The notes beneath the pieces are model-generated. The model was not told the origin of the DNA. It searched no databases and saw only the letters and a program-made list of their open reading frames with translations. From Lingula anatina (lineage: Eukaryota; Brachiopoda; Lingulata; Lingulida; Lingulidae), in NCBI RefSeq assembly GCF_001039355.2, contig NW_019775440.1, positions 292,388 through 356,387 on the forward strand: a stretch of 64,000 nucleotides of DNA, in the 5' to 3' direction. Positions 1-14,206 of the stretch are shown here, one piece after another (the stretch's first letter is position 1; the number at the start of each line of letters is the position of its first letter). A program made the position numbers and the translations under genes.

Positions 1-3000
1 TTTGTGAATTATCCTGTTCGCTACCAAACCAACCAACCAACCAGTGGGAAGGAAAATTTTGTGTTTCATTGGAGGAGGCAATTATCAGTATGCAGGTTCT
101 TGGATTATGGTCAGATGTAGAATAATTTTGATGGATACAGTTCTAAGATGGCAGATATAAAACTTCTCAGAGGAATCTATCAATAATGAATAGGAAAGTA
201 GATTACTAAACAGTAATACAATTTAACGTTAGCTATTTGGGGAATTGCCAGATTATTTCTCATTTCATATTCCAATGTATTATAGGATTTCTTCTAGATT
301 CCACCATCCTTATAAAAGCAGTTGGACTTATTTCTAGGTGAACAGCCTTGGTGTACTTCATATGAAAAAAAGCTAAAGATGTAATAGGTTTGGATTCATC
401 ATTGCGGATATATTAAGAAAACCATTGTGATCATGAAATGCTCATTTCTTCAGGGAGACGTGTACATGAACCACTTGTTACAAATTGGCCATCTTGTACA
501 GTTAGCATAGTGCCCGCGAGGAAAAAACATTGATTTGCATCGTGAGAAAATGTGCACCATTGGTTGAACTTATGTATGTTGTTCTGTATGTTGGTTGGAA
601 ATAATGGGGAGAGGGTAAAAATGTGATGTTTGAATCAAATGGCAAGACAATCACACATGCACCAATATAAGCACAAACATGCACTCATACACACATGCTC
701 ACATACTCACACGCACACGCACACACACACGCCATTATTTTGAAGGAGAAAGTCTTTTATGACACCAAACAGTGTATCAAATTATAAAAAATTAATCATA
801 ATGCTTTACATAATATCATGTATTTTTTTTTGTACCAGAACTATGTATAAAACTATATTGTTTTGCAGCTGTGCATCATTATCCTTGCCACTGCAGAGTA
901 ACTACATGTTTCAATCATGATTGATTCAGATTTATTTAAATTAGATTTGTTATTGTTGCAGACAGAGAAAAAAATGCATACCTTTAGTCCTGATTTCCTG
1001 TGCAGAGATGTGGAAGCAGTAGCCTACACTTATTCTTCTGAATCTGAAAGGGACAAAAAACAACAACAATAGAACTGATATTGTATCATTTCCTCAATCT
1101 AGAAACACATCATTTTCATCACCCAGTTTCTATAGGTTGATCAATAGCTGCATTTGTTATTTTCTCACCTCAGGCCTTTAGAGTAGAAACTTAAAATAAT
1201 AACTGCAGGGGGAAAATCACAGTCATTTTCCTTATCACCTTTTTCGACTTGTCCCGACTTTGCCTAAAACTGTTCTCTTCTATCCTTCCGTCAGGAAGTT
1301 GATTTGTCAATACAATAATGTTTGCGCTGTTCGTTACGGCACCCTTCTCTCCATGACTGCAAACAGCCCGAAGATGTCTAGCTAAGAAAACAGCAGAATT
1401 TGTTCTTCACTTTAAGTTAATTTGTATTGATCTAATACACTATCAACTGAATCTGCTTTGGTCTCTCAGATTCAATTCCCCCGCAGCTGCTGCAATATGT
1501 GATGGTTCATGGGACTATTGATTGGTTGACAGATCTTTCGTGCCCTGTTTGTGCAGTTCATGCGCCGTAGTGTTGGGCAGATACCTTTAAGGTGTCACAA
1601 GGTGGCAGCGCATGTCCAGTGTGCCGTTCGCTTGACATGCATTTGTCATTGCAGCCAAGCATGCTAAATTTTGCTGGCGTTTCTGCTGACAAAATCAATA
1701 TTGGGTTGCTGCTCCTCTTATGAAGTGCACTTACATTAATATTTTAACTTGAGCCATAAGCCAAGTTTAGGCCTTCACTCATTCAACAGTTTCAAAGGCA
1801 GAGACCCTCATTGCTGTCTTATTGGGTTCGGTCAAAAGATGTGAACTGAGGAGTAAGATTTATTTTTGAAGCTAGTTCTTTGATTTGATGTCAAAGAAGA
1901 TTTCTGATTATCAGTTGACATTATGTGAAAGTTGACCTGAGAAAAGGACTGCCATAAATTAAAAATTTGCCATCAGAATATATTTCATTATGTACCATGT
2001 ATATTTGCCTTCAGTTACCAATAGAAAGTTGTAATAGTTGGCATTATAGAATGTCTTTGGCTGATTTGTCGATTAATTGATTCATTGCCTGATTTTAATC
2101 AATTAAATATAAATGCATCATGCAGGACAAGCAAGGTTGTTTCAAGGTACCTTTGTATAATTCTAGATTGCGTTAAAGCTTCAGCTGCATAGCACAGAGG
2201 TCATACATTGAATGGACAAAATCAGTTAGTGTTAAAACTAGCTGTTTAAGTAGCTACCATTTTAATAAAATATTTTAGATTTTCTGTCTGTATAAAGACA
2301 AAGTGTCACAAACATTTCTAGGTTATGTCTAACCCTAGGCCCTCTAATATTAGACCATTTGAAGTGTGGTCCATGTTTACTCTCAAGCCGTGTTCACATT
2401 GTGACTAACTTTGATCAGATACTGGCTTAATGACATCATTAAGATTATCAGATTAGAAAGGGGTCCCCATTTTACATTATGGACTATTGATGTTCATTAA
2501 TTTATTTCCAGTCTGAGTTGGTTCGAATGCAAAATGGCCTCATTTCAACCTCTGTAAGGTCAGCAGGTTTTGTTGTTGTTATCAATTTTATTGAATAAAA
2601 ATGTCAACTCATCGTCGGATTTATGATTGCAAATTGATTGGGGAAATGATTTGAAGATAGATAAGGAATGATTAACTGCTGAAAGAAGCAATGCGCTAAA
2701 AGCTAGATTTTTTTTTAGATTTTTTTTTCATTAAAAGAAACCTCTTTTGTATTTGCGTTGTGTTCCCTTGGGGGCTGGATGGATTGTTCGGGAGCTAATA
2801 CATTTCAAGCATGATTGCAGTTAAAACCGTATCTTAGTGGAAGGAAATGAGGTAATTTTAGCACAGGAAACATTGGGATTAGCTTCATTATTTCTTCTCA
2901 AAAGAGCCAGATTGCGACTGAGAATCACGACAGATCAAGCGTGTGTGTGCAGCATGCAGGGGAGATGGCAGCTGTGACCACCAGTGATTGCAGCCATTGT

Positions 3001-6000
3001 TCTACCCATGGAACTGCTATCTATACTGTACACACCAACCACATAGCCTTGGAGAATTGATTTGTTTTCATATGCCTACGCTGATGATGTTTTTTGATGT
3101 TCAAATCAAGCACTGTGGCAGGAACATTTCCTTTCTGCAAACGTTGGTGAATTATTTTTTCCAACAAATGTATCTTATTTCGTAGTAACATGATTTGCCT
3201 ATTACTGTACTTGTTCTTGAGAAATATATTTTATAAGTAAATTTTGATGCAGAAAGATTTTTAGGACACATGGATTCAATAATTCTTTTTTGTCCAGTAG
3301 AAAATACTGTGTGGGCAGTCACAACATAAGTCTCAGAAGAATAATAAAGGCAACTGATGAGAACTTTTTCACAGAGAACATGACCATATTAAGCCTCTGA
3401 ACTACAAGGTTGTTAAAGATTTTAATGCTTTTTTCTCCATAGACGGTGATATCCCAAAGGAAAGCAAAATACCCTAAGTGTATGGAAGTCTTAAAATGTA
3501 GCCTAATGGATGGCATTTGATAGGTTTCTTTTTTTTCTTTTTTTTTTCATGGGTCTAGGGAAAAGATTGTTTATTTTAAGTGTTGCTCAGTTGACAAAAC
3601 ACTTAAATCCATTACATACATATAAAGTCATGTTGCTCCACCTGTTATAAATCATAATAATGATCATTTAAGTAATCAGTAAATGTGTCCACATTCAGGT
3701 GCTCTATATACTACAGTAAAGTAAATACAAAGGATTTTAAGGATATTTTACATAATTGGTATAAATACATACACAAAAAAGTGGGATTCATTAAATAAAC
3801 AGTAAATGTACAAAATAAAAGTCGGAGATTTAAAAGAATGTATATGAATAATTTTTTTTTGTTATTTGTCCTTCAGTTATCATTTTAAATATAATATAAT
3901 TCAATTTGCAATATGTCCTACAGTTAATGAATGGTTGTAAATGTGAGTCAAGGTTAAGCGAGGTAAATTCGTACTGTAATCAAACCACAAGAACTAGAGA
4001 GTAAATGTGATTTAAATCTAAATAATGATATTGGGTTAACTTTGTGACTGCAAGATAAAAGACATGCACATAAGAAAACAGTTTCATTGGATCTGTAAAC
4101 ATGAAGATTAGGTCCATACATTTTAGAATACTGTTATGGGTTTATTCCAAATCTCAGTGGTGAAAAAATCCAGATGAGATTTGGACAAAACCATCAGTAC
4201 AATTCTAAAAGAAATATGGATGTTATCTTCATGAATTTTTTTTAAAATAGAAATGGATATTTGACAGAAAGGCAGTCAATCAAAAGCTGAGTGCTTTGTC
4301 AAATGCCGTGGACTTGACGTAATTCATCGTAAATCATCATCAACTTTATCCTAAAGTCACATGAAACCACCTGCGCCAGAGAATACCAGTGCTGGATCGC
4401 ACTCAGTTGAACCCTTTTAAATCGCCCTAGTGACAGAGATGAGCATGCATTTGACAGACAGTAAAAACCCTATTGGTCATTTCTCTCCAATTCCCAGAGG
4501 TGAGAATGACTTCATGGAGAACAATGCAATTTGCACGGATCTTCATAGGTTAATTGTAATGGACAAAGGCTCATCTGCTGGGACACTAAGCTGTCAAGTA
4601 AACTAATTGACTGTATTGAGTCTGTTTGTGCCTTCGAGGCTGCATGATTTTTTTTTTTTTTTAGCCACAGAAAAGATATTGACCTAGCAAAAATAGATTT
4701 AAAAAATTGTATTTTACACTTCCGAGTTCATTGGTGGATCCACAATATTGCTGCAAAAGGGAAGGAGGGATGGCAAGGATGAAAATATAAACCACGGTAG
4801 ACAGGGTCCATTTTGCTGTGATATGAACGGCAACAAAATTTAAAAAATGTTCAGTTATGTCTCATTTTGCATGTTATACTGTTTTTACAGAGGGAAAAGG
4901 GAGCACTCCTGTTGTATCCCCAATAATGATGATGCTCCTCTCTCTCTCTCGCTCTCTCTCTCTTTCAGTAGCAATATTTGCTACATAGGGCTTGCTTATA
5001 TGTTTTGTTTCATAGAAGCAGTCAAGACACTTTCTGTTACCCCCCCCCCCCCGCCCCCAGGACCACCACCGCCTCCAGCTGCAGCATACCAGGTCACTAA
5101 GTATTGACTGTCATTAATTTACAATGTGTCATAATTCCCTGTCAGTCATGATCTAGCAATCTAATAACGTAACATTACTTACGCTTATGCAAGGAACCGA
5201 CAGAGGCTTATCCTTACTACATTACATATGCAGCACACCATGATTAAGTCTAATGGATTCCTCCAGCGTTAACAATTAAGGGGTTTGCCCCCTGGCTGAA
5301 CAGTTTAAGTCTCCCTGCTCGTAATCACTGTAATAATACAATCTAGGTAATTGCTTAAAACAGGTTGATTGGGGATTGACTTGGAAAGTGACTTATAGAT
5401 TGTTAAGCTAGGTGATTAGTTCATTAGGACAGGTGGGAGAATATTATGCTTTAGATCTCAAAGGCAAAGGAACTTTTTTTTTCAAACCAAATAAAACATT
5501 GAGTTTTTTTTTATTGATTACCACATTAAAATATTTAAAAGTATAATGATCAGGGTGCCAGGGTGTATATATTTGCATTTTCTTAACCTGAGCAGTGTTT
5601 GTAACTGTAAAGAGATTGCCTGACACTACACACTATTATTTATTTATTCAGATTAGTTTTTGGTAAGTCAGAGAACATTGTTTATCAACAAAAACAAATT
5701 ATGCCAGAGGAAATTACCCTAGAGTATCAATACAAAATTGTGTTAGCTCTTAATTTTGCTGCACCAGGTTTTGGAAAAAGAATCATTAAGAGCCAAATAC
5801 TGTAAATAGAAACATCAAGTCTGAGAAAAGTTTTCTCATGAGCAAGCATTGTTGTTTTTCCAGATACATTTTAATTAGCAATATCAGAGTTTTAATAACA
5901 AAGTCATTTCCCTGATGGGCTTTAATTAAATAAGTATTTTAGTTTACTTAATTAGAATACCTCTACTGGACACTCCTTAATTACATTACTTCTTTTAATT

Positions 6001-6004
6001 GCAG
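1..6004. other. No recognisable gene; probably DARS2 intron or upstream sequence
   Basis: I looked for the missing DARS2 motif 2 and insertion-domain exons and did not find them. The stretch holds a CA repeat (about 681-731), CT repeats (about 4937-4965), a C run (about 5040-5059) and otherwise AT-rich sequence. The sequence ends in a good acceptor at 6003-6004, so at least its right part is intron. Confidence 0.5.
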
Positions 6005-6157
6005 AATTTGATCCCCATTAAAATGAAAGAAGATCTCTCTCTCCAAGGAAGTATGGCCAAGTTTCTCAGCACAGACACCAGGTCCAGGTTGATCACTCAT
6101 CTTGGTATGGAGCCTGGGGATTTGGTCTTCTTGTCTGCTGGGGAGACTTATGCAACG
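6005..6157 (+). CDS. DARS2: DARS2 exon a (insertion domain end)
   Basis: Acceptor is ttttaattgcag and donor is ACG|GTAAAT, giving 51 codons that begin and end in phase 0. The translation runs from [10 protein letters not shown] to LSAGETYAT and matches the GAD/insertion-domain segment before the catalytic block ([10 protein letters not shown]). This stretch is less conserved than later exons, so identification rests partly on its join to the next exon ([11 protein letters not shown]). Confidence 0.85.
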
Positions 6158-6391
6158 GTAAATGGACTTTTTTTTTTGACAGAGTAAAGTAATTGGTGTT
6201 GGCCAGTGAAAACTTGCGTGATAGTGCTTTCTTCGTTTAAGTCGTTTAAGTTTCCTTTTAGAATGATATATGATTGTTTCTTTTTGCTTCTCTGTATGTG
6301 TGTGTCTATGCATCTGTCTGCCTGTTATTGATATGGCTGCTTTACATATGTAAATGGATGCACCTCTTCTCTCCTCCCCTCCCAGGTCTCT

Positions 6392-6424
<33 letters not shown>

Positions 6425-9400
6425 CATCTCTCTCTCTCTCTCTGTGTTATTGGATAAAATAAGTTAATCTTTTGTCTAACATATTAACATTTAGCACCAA
6501 CAAATACCTCCACAGACTTTAAAAATCTGAAATATTTTCCTATCCCATACCATTACTCCTAAAGAAACGTGTATACTTAATAAACAGCTACAGATGTCTG
6601 TGTATTTCCTTACCTGGCTTATGTATTCTTTCAAAAATGCCTTTGGTGTAAGCCTCCGGACGTGGTCAAGAAGTTGACCTTGGTCAGCTTTTGCTTACTT
6701 ACACTGTACCAAGTGAACTAATATTTTTCCAGCTATAGGACGAAAGATTCAGACTCCCCCTTTCTCCGTTTCAATGTGTATTTTGGTAATTCTGGCCTTG
6801 AGATGCTTATGCAGGGTATTTGCAGGCTTATCCTCAGTCATTTCCTTTGATTTTTCATTCATGAAATCAGCATATTGATCGGGAAATGTAACAGTTCATT
6901 TGCGCTTTTGTCCCCGCCAACCGGGCCATTGTAATTGGCAAGTTTAGTGTTGGGCCATTCGGTTGCCTTTCACAACAGTGCGAACTAGTTGGCTTTTTGT
7001 GTGTTCATTCGGACGGATTAAGCAATGCAGTTCACGCACACAGGACCAACAATTAGCACCGCATAAAATAATATTAGTAATAATAGTTTTGTGTGCCCAG
7101 GTGATGTATTAGAACCCCGTGCTGCAATATGCTGTAACTGTTCCGTGTTCCCTCCAGCGTATTGCCCCCGTACTCGATAACCTGCAAGCTACTCACTCGT
7201 GTTTTCTTATCATTAATAATTGATTTCAGTTATTCCCAAGGATATTTGTGGCTGCTCTTGCACGAGTTAGAAGACTGAATGAACTCGAGTAATCTTTCAT
7301 TAGAATTTTAGTTAACAGTAAGAAGATATCTACAACTTTGTTTCTCTCATGTAATAATTCTATTAATTTTTGGATGATGACATTAGGTTAAAAGTTCATC
7401 AATTTCATTTCAAGTAATGCAGTGTACCCTTTTTACTTATTCTTTGCTAAACATAAATTTTCTTTTATTTCTCTCTTTACCATCTGCACTTTTTAGTAAA
7501 CAAGAATTCAGCTATTTTGGTACAAAACTGCTGATTCAGAAATAAAAGAAACATTTCCAGTTATATTCTATAATTGACATGAAACAAGAAAGCAACTCCT
7601 TGCATGGCCCTACAACTATGGAAATATTTATGCACCAGTACAGCCTATCAATTATATATGTAAATATTAACAGACATATCGAATGGTCACACATTTCTCT
7701 GTTTAGTCTCAAACCATTCAATCTGTTGTCAAAGCAGAAAAAGATTTCATTGAATGATACTCAGTCCAGAAGCCCTATCAGTTCCAAGCACTTCTATTAT
7801 GTCTGAGTGCTGTGACAAAAAGCAGGCTATATTTTTCCTTGTGCACACAAGTTACGTAAACTTTTGATACACATGACAAATACTGTACCAGCTGACTTTG
7901 ACATAAAAGAAAGGAATAAGTTAATGGAGTCACGGTTCTATTTCACTACTTTAGAACTGTTGTTTGCATTGCACTTAAACTTTTAGGAAAATAGCTTGTG
8001 GTGTATATGTTACTAACATTTTTTTCTCATTTCCAAACTATACTGCCATATAATATTGAAGGAACCATGCTTATTTTCTTAATTAAAAGTAAATTATGTG
8101 TCTGAAAGATTGCTGATATATGTCAGATTTTGGAGAGGGTGTTGGTTTGATTCATGCAACTAAGCAACATATTGATTTAACCCATAGATAGAATAAAGCT
8201 TATTTTGACATTTTGATCAATGCTTCATATTCAAACCTTCATCCATCTGTGTAGATGTCACAAACATGAATCCTCACATAGGCATACATGAATTTGACAG
8301 CAACAGGTTTCCCATCTGTATCATTCAGCTATTTCTGAAAGATGGCTTCCCGTTGCTTATATAATCAGAATCACAATAAATGTTCAAAACTTGTGATGTA
8401 ATCGCATGTGTCACGGTTTACCGTCTTTGCGCACTCATTATCAACATAGCGTGTGTGTAATCTGAAAATCAGACTTTCGCTTACCTACAATGTGTGTGTT
8501 TTCGCAACCTCACATGCCAAGCTAATGCACAAATGTTGAAGAGACCGTGTGGTATTGTTCATGGTTGACTAACCTAATTGTAATGGATCGCCCTCGTTGC
8601 ATTGAGAGACACACTCGCAGTGGTTTGTTTCTACACTGAGAAAAAAGCCCCAGTGTTGGGATGCCACAGGCGATCCTATATTCCATTTCATATTTATAAC
8701 CCTCTTAATAGCAGCTATAAAATACAATTATTTTCTTTTCTTTTCTTAGTGCGCGCTCCTTGGAAGAGTCAGACTAGAGAGCACAAACAGTTTTGACGAA
8801 GAAGGTATTGTATAACACGATCAAATAACTATGTCAACACATCCTTCGGCGTAAAAACCCACTTGTATTGAAGGAGGGGGAATTATTCACTATTATCCAT
8901 TAGTTCTCATTCAGTCGCGTTTAAGTTAATGGAGAGGGTTAAGAGCCCATGATGTGCTTCATCCTTGCTTTATAATAGGTTTTCTATTGTTCACGTGTCG
9001 TAAGCTAATGTTCAGGCAGAATTATTTTCCTTGGATTAACGTTGTAGAATGTCTCCAGTTCCAGCGTTCTTGTTGAGGCGTATTCACAGTTTGATTCCAG
9101 ATGGAACTGAAACCAGTTTGCTTTGATCAGAATTTAAATGTTATTTCCTGCCAAAAGGATATTATTACATGGTCCGGTGTGTTTGAGTTCACATTGCATT
9201 TTCTTTCTCAGTTTTTTAGTATATCACACATATATTAAAAAGTATATATTAAGTATTAACAGATATAATGCTTGGAAATTATGTCACATCATTTGAGCAC
9301 AGGAAGGAATTGGTTGTCAAATTCTGTGCTTATTAAGAAAGGTCTTTTGGAAGGTCACATAATGATCTTTCAATTAAAAAAAGTTTTGGGTTAAAAAAAA

Positions 9401-12400
9401 CAGTCATGAAGTACCCTTAATCAAATTGGAAGTGTCCTATATTCCGTTTGGTTCAGTTATCAATTCATATTTAGTGTATGATAGCCATCATCAGATTTCA
9501 ATAGACTAATACACCTTGGGTACTTGATAAACACACATTTGCCAATTTAGCTAAGTTAACACAGTTTATAATGTACTTCCTAAGTAGTCCTAGATTGAGA
9601 ATTTTAGCACCTACCCGAAAGTTTACATTTTATCATAACTGTGACAAATGTAGCGTACACAGTTCAAACTGACCAATAGAGGAGAGGTCAGAGGTGGGAT
9701 GTGATAGGGAACCATTGGGAGTGCAAGAACAACAACTCTGGGGGAACAAAAAGTTGTTTTTGGCACTTCCGTTTGTTGTTGCCCCGCCCATTGCACTGAG
9801 AAATATTGCATTAGGATTTATTGTATTGGTCTGCTTTTGCTGGACAACATCACCGATCAGTTTACTTAACCCTTGACCATTGTACCGGACGTAGGAAAAG
9901 TGGATAATGTCATGAGAATTGTCAGAATGTCAACAAGCTAGATCGCACTTTAATAATAAAATGCCCATTTTTTTCCTTAATGAATATGTAAATAGGCAGC
10001 TTACGTCTGTTTGCTTTTATAAATATGTGATATTAGAAAGTGTTTAATCTTTCCAAAAAGGTGATATTTTGAGGTGAATTCTTTGTTATTATTAGGTACA
10101 AGAAAAGTTTATGTATTGGAGAAGTGGGAGGTTAATAAAACAGCCCCTTTCCCCCTGAGAATGCCTTTAACTTAAGGGGGATTCTTTTAGCAGTAATTGT
10201 GTCAGTGCAGAGCTAGAGTTTGGCTGCATGGTCTGAGACAATTAAATCTTTTACTCTGACACTGAGGCCCTTACACTTATCTATATTTGAAACACAGTGG
10301 GGTGGTCCTACACGTAATTAAACTATGCTTTTTTCTCCCTTTCTCAAGTTAGCTTCCATGTGTTTGGGCCAATCAAAATTGGCGATGACAAGCTTATGGG
10401 TTCTGTTTAGGTGACTCTCTTATGTAATAGCCAGGCTGATTTTAGAATAAAAAATATCAGTAATTGAATCATTTCTGTTTTTTATTTTCTAGAAGTAGAT
10501 AAAAACACCCTTAAATGTCTGTCAGTTTTACTGCTTGCTTTAAGTTTATGATACAAGCTTATTACACACATTCCAGTTAGCATTTAGTTGTGATATTACT
10601 TACAGCTAAGATCTAATATACCGTTTATTAGATCTTAGCTTACAGTGTATATTTGTTTGTTTTTAGAGAGAAGAAAGCTTCAAGATCCGAGTGCCCTTAA
10701 TTTCTTGTGGGTATATGACTTTCCATTGTTCCTGCCAAAAGAAGATGGCACAGGTAAGCAACCCCCTTCTTTTTCTTTGACTCTTTGCATGTAGGTTGTT
10801 AATTAATAAAATCAACAAAGACAGAGGCAATATAGATTACATAAAGTCCTAATCTCTATTAATAAAATAATTAATAAAATAATATCCCATCTCTCTTTGC
10901 TGTGGTGACAAACTGCTTAAAGTAGTACTTTTTTCATTTTTAAAAAATAAAATGTATTTGAATTCAAATTATTAGGTATAAATCATCTTCACCAAAAATT
11001 AGTCACTTTTGTGTTGATGAATGGTATAAATTATGTACTTTGCTAGATCGGAGATACTAATTGATTTTCTTTGATTTATTTGACGTGACATAACCAGTTC
11101 ATATTAAAAAAAGGCATTATTTAGATGTTATTGAAGTCAAGATGATGATATCTTTCTTTCTCCTTTCTTCACCATCCTCAAGCATTGTTACATGTACACC
11201 ACTCCCAGTGGGAGGCAGGAGTAAAAAGCACAGTGGTATAATTTAGAGCCCCCAGTGGTTCAATTTTAACCTTGGATGAATCTCCTTTCAATTTACTAGC
11301 ATACAAGGTCATTTTAGCATAATAGATTAAATTTAGAACCAAAAGTTAGTACAATTGAACAAACGTAAGCCCTGATTCCTGTTAAGAGATGTTTAATTTA
11401 AATTTTAGTAAGGCGATTGCTATAAGTTAATCAAACTCTTTGGTAGTTCTTAAGAATTAGTGGTTAGTGGTTATATATTAACATGTGCTTGTCAGCGTGA
11501 TAAATTAAAATCTCAGTTTGATAGCGGTGACGTGGTTGACGTTCAGACCACCTCATATTAAGAGAGGTATACATTGCAGCACTTATGCTATCTCATTACC
11601 TGTCCAACAAATGAACCTATTAGGCCTCCCGCAGACTTCCTCAATACGCTCATCTTCTGCTCGTAGATTTTTGATTGCAAACAACAGATCCGTGCACCTT
11701 CCAGGCTTCTAGGCTTTCTGATACACAGACGACAATGGATGGAAGGAAGAGAAAGAAAACTGAGATCAGCGGGGGTTGTGGGAATAGCGGGTGGAAAATA
11801 AGGTTTATCTGGGCTCATAATCAGGCCTTGTCAAGAACATCGAGCCTGTCACTATAAGGGATATAGAGACATTACACCTTTGCTTTTCCCCCTCCCTCTT
11901 TGTTGTGGAGGGGGGGGGGGGAGGGGCAGGATCCTACTGTAGAATGTATTTCAGGAGAATATCATAATTTGATGTTAACCATGGTTAACTGGCTCAAAAT
12001 ACGTATTCTACCTAATTTCTACCCTCCTTAGAATTAATTATTTGCAAAATACACAGTTATAGTACAGAACACTTTTACCACATCTTGNAAGGGGGGGGGG
12101 CGGGGGGGGGGGCAGGATCCTACTGTAGAATGTATTTCAGGAGAATATCATAATATGATGTTAACCATGGTTAACTGGCTCAAAATACGTATTCTACTTA
12201 ATTTCTACCCTCCTTAGAATTTATTATTTGCAAAACATACAGTTATAATACATTTTAGGATGACTGATTGGCTGACCAGAGCTCATCATCCTTTGATTTG
12301 CTGCCCCCAAAGTAATAACACACCTCTTGATTTCTCAAGTAGGGTTCAATTTAAAGATCTCATAATGTCACCGAATTGATGACAGTCTTCTAGAATTTTC

Positions 12401-14174
12401 AAGTAGAAGTCAATTTAGACATCTAATAATGTCTCCGTAATGTTATTGCTTTTTTTTGATGGGCGATAACAGAGAGGTGGGTGTGGTGAATGGATGTCTT
12501 CATTTTGTTACTTTTATGAAAATGTGTGAGTAGTACAGAAGGCACAAAAGTTGCCTGAAAAGTCATTTTGTCGGCTTCTTTGTAACTTACGTGTGTTACG
12601 AAGCACAGGCGTAAGCAGGATTATCACAAATAAATTGAAATGGTGTGTGATTTGGTTACACAATGAAGTTGGCTAGTGAGCATGCAGTCTCTCTCTCTCT
12701 CTCTTTCTCAAAACTGTTTTGTCTATAAAAGTATTTAGACTGTAGGCCTCTTATTGATTTGTGTCAGATTAAAGAAAGCCAGATTATATCATAATTTTAA
12801 TTATGATTAGTGTTAATCCAAACAGTACAGGATTTTTATCCAGACAATGTAATGGATTGTTTGCATATCCCATTTTATAATAATATATAGCACCATCTCT
12901 TGAGGCATTACAATAAAGTTAAGATCAAACATATATTTGAGGTGCCTATGCTTCTTACAATGTACACATTTCTTTCACAGTTATGTTTTTATAATACAGT
13001 AACTTTATGTTATAGCATGTTCCTTTTTTTTTTTTTTTTTTTTGTTAATTTTGTCATGCTGTGTCATGATCTGCCGTTTTATGTCATGTCATGCTGTGTC
13101 AAAATTATTGTCAGGTTGAAGGAAATTGAGAATTGTTTTTAATGAGGATTGGATTCTCATGTGCCTGAGTATTTTCAATGTTATTTGAAGATTAATCTTT
13201 GAAAAAGAGTATAATATTTTTCAATACAACAGAAATGCCCAATCACTATCGCGCCATCTTTGCTAATGCAGCATTGACAAACCATTGCAGTAGTTCTGTT
13301 TACCTAACCTTATTTACGAAATATTTAAAATAAACTCCTTGAGGAAATTGTAACCATCTTGACAAAAGTTTTTACTCTCAATGGTGACAGTAGCCCATTT
13401 AGGTATGTCAAATAAATTGACTGTAGACCAATCAATTTTAGAAGCTCCAATACCAGTATAGCACTGTTGACTCTACACAGTCTGCTATCTAATTTTAGCA
13501 GTCATTGTTTAGCCCAAGAACTTTTGGTAGCATACTCTTTTTGGGGACCCAGCAATGTAAGGAAGTAAATGAATTAGATGTGACAAAATAAATTGTAGCC
13601 TCCCTGTCCTTCCTTTCAAGTTACATAGACAGCTCTGAATGTCTTGATGAAAATGGAAAGACAATTAAGGAGCTAAGCCTAGGTGTTCTTTGCAGTTGGA
13701 TATATTCTGAGCATATTTATTTATTTAATTATTTTTTTTTTTGGGGGGAGGGAGGTATCATTATGTATTTTTCTCTCTCAAACTGCCTCCCAAACATCAC
13801 TAGGCTGAGCATGATTGTCACTTTACAAATGAGCTACAAAACATGTTCAAGCCATTTTATACATGTACAGCAGGCAACATGTTCATGACCAGAGAATACT
13901 ACTGGTTTCATTCAACAACTTAAGGGAAAAATATAAATAATAGAAATAATTATTTATGAATTAAAACCATCCTCGATTTCTATTTGTTTAACATTCAAGT
14001 TTGTCATGGTTGTAGAATGTCTTTAGTTAAAACACTGTTATTAATAGTGATGACAACAGTTACAGTTCTGTACCATTGCAAGAAAGGGGGGGGGGGGGGG
14101 TACTTTACACTGCCTAGTTGGATTTCCAGAAGTTAACTATTTCAGTCAAAACCTCTAATTAAATGACTTTGACA

Positions 14175-14206
<32 letters not shown>

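Noticed and set aside
1005-1070. Possible small upstream DARS2 exon after tttcctgtgcag
   Set aside because: The translation (DVEAVAYTYSSESERD) does not match any conserved AspRS block and runs into a stop without a donor.
4847-5107. Proline-rich frame near 5 kb
   Set aside because: It is only the translation of CT and C runs; no homology or splice logic supports it, although a C-run/ag|g resembles an acceptor.
5981-6427. 148-codon minus-strand frame overlapping the first DARS2 exon
   Set aside because: Its start is the CT microsatellite read as Arg-Glu repeats and the rest is antisense of a real exon.
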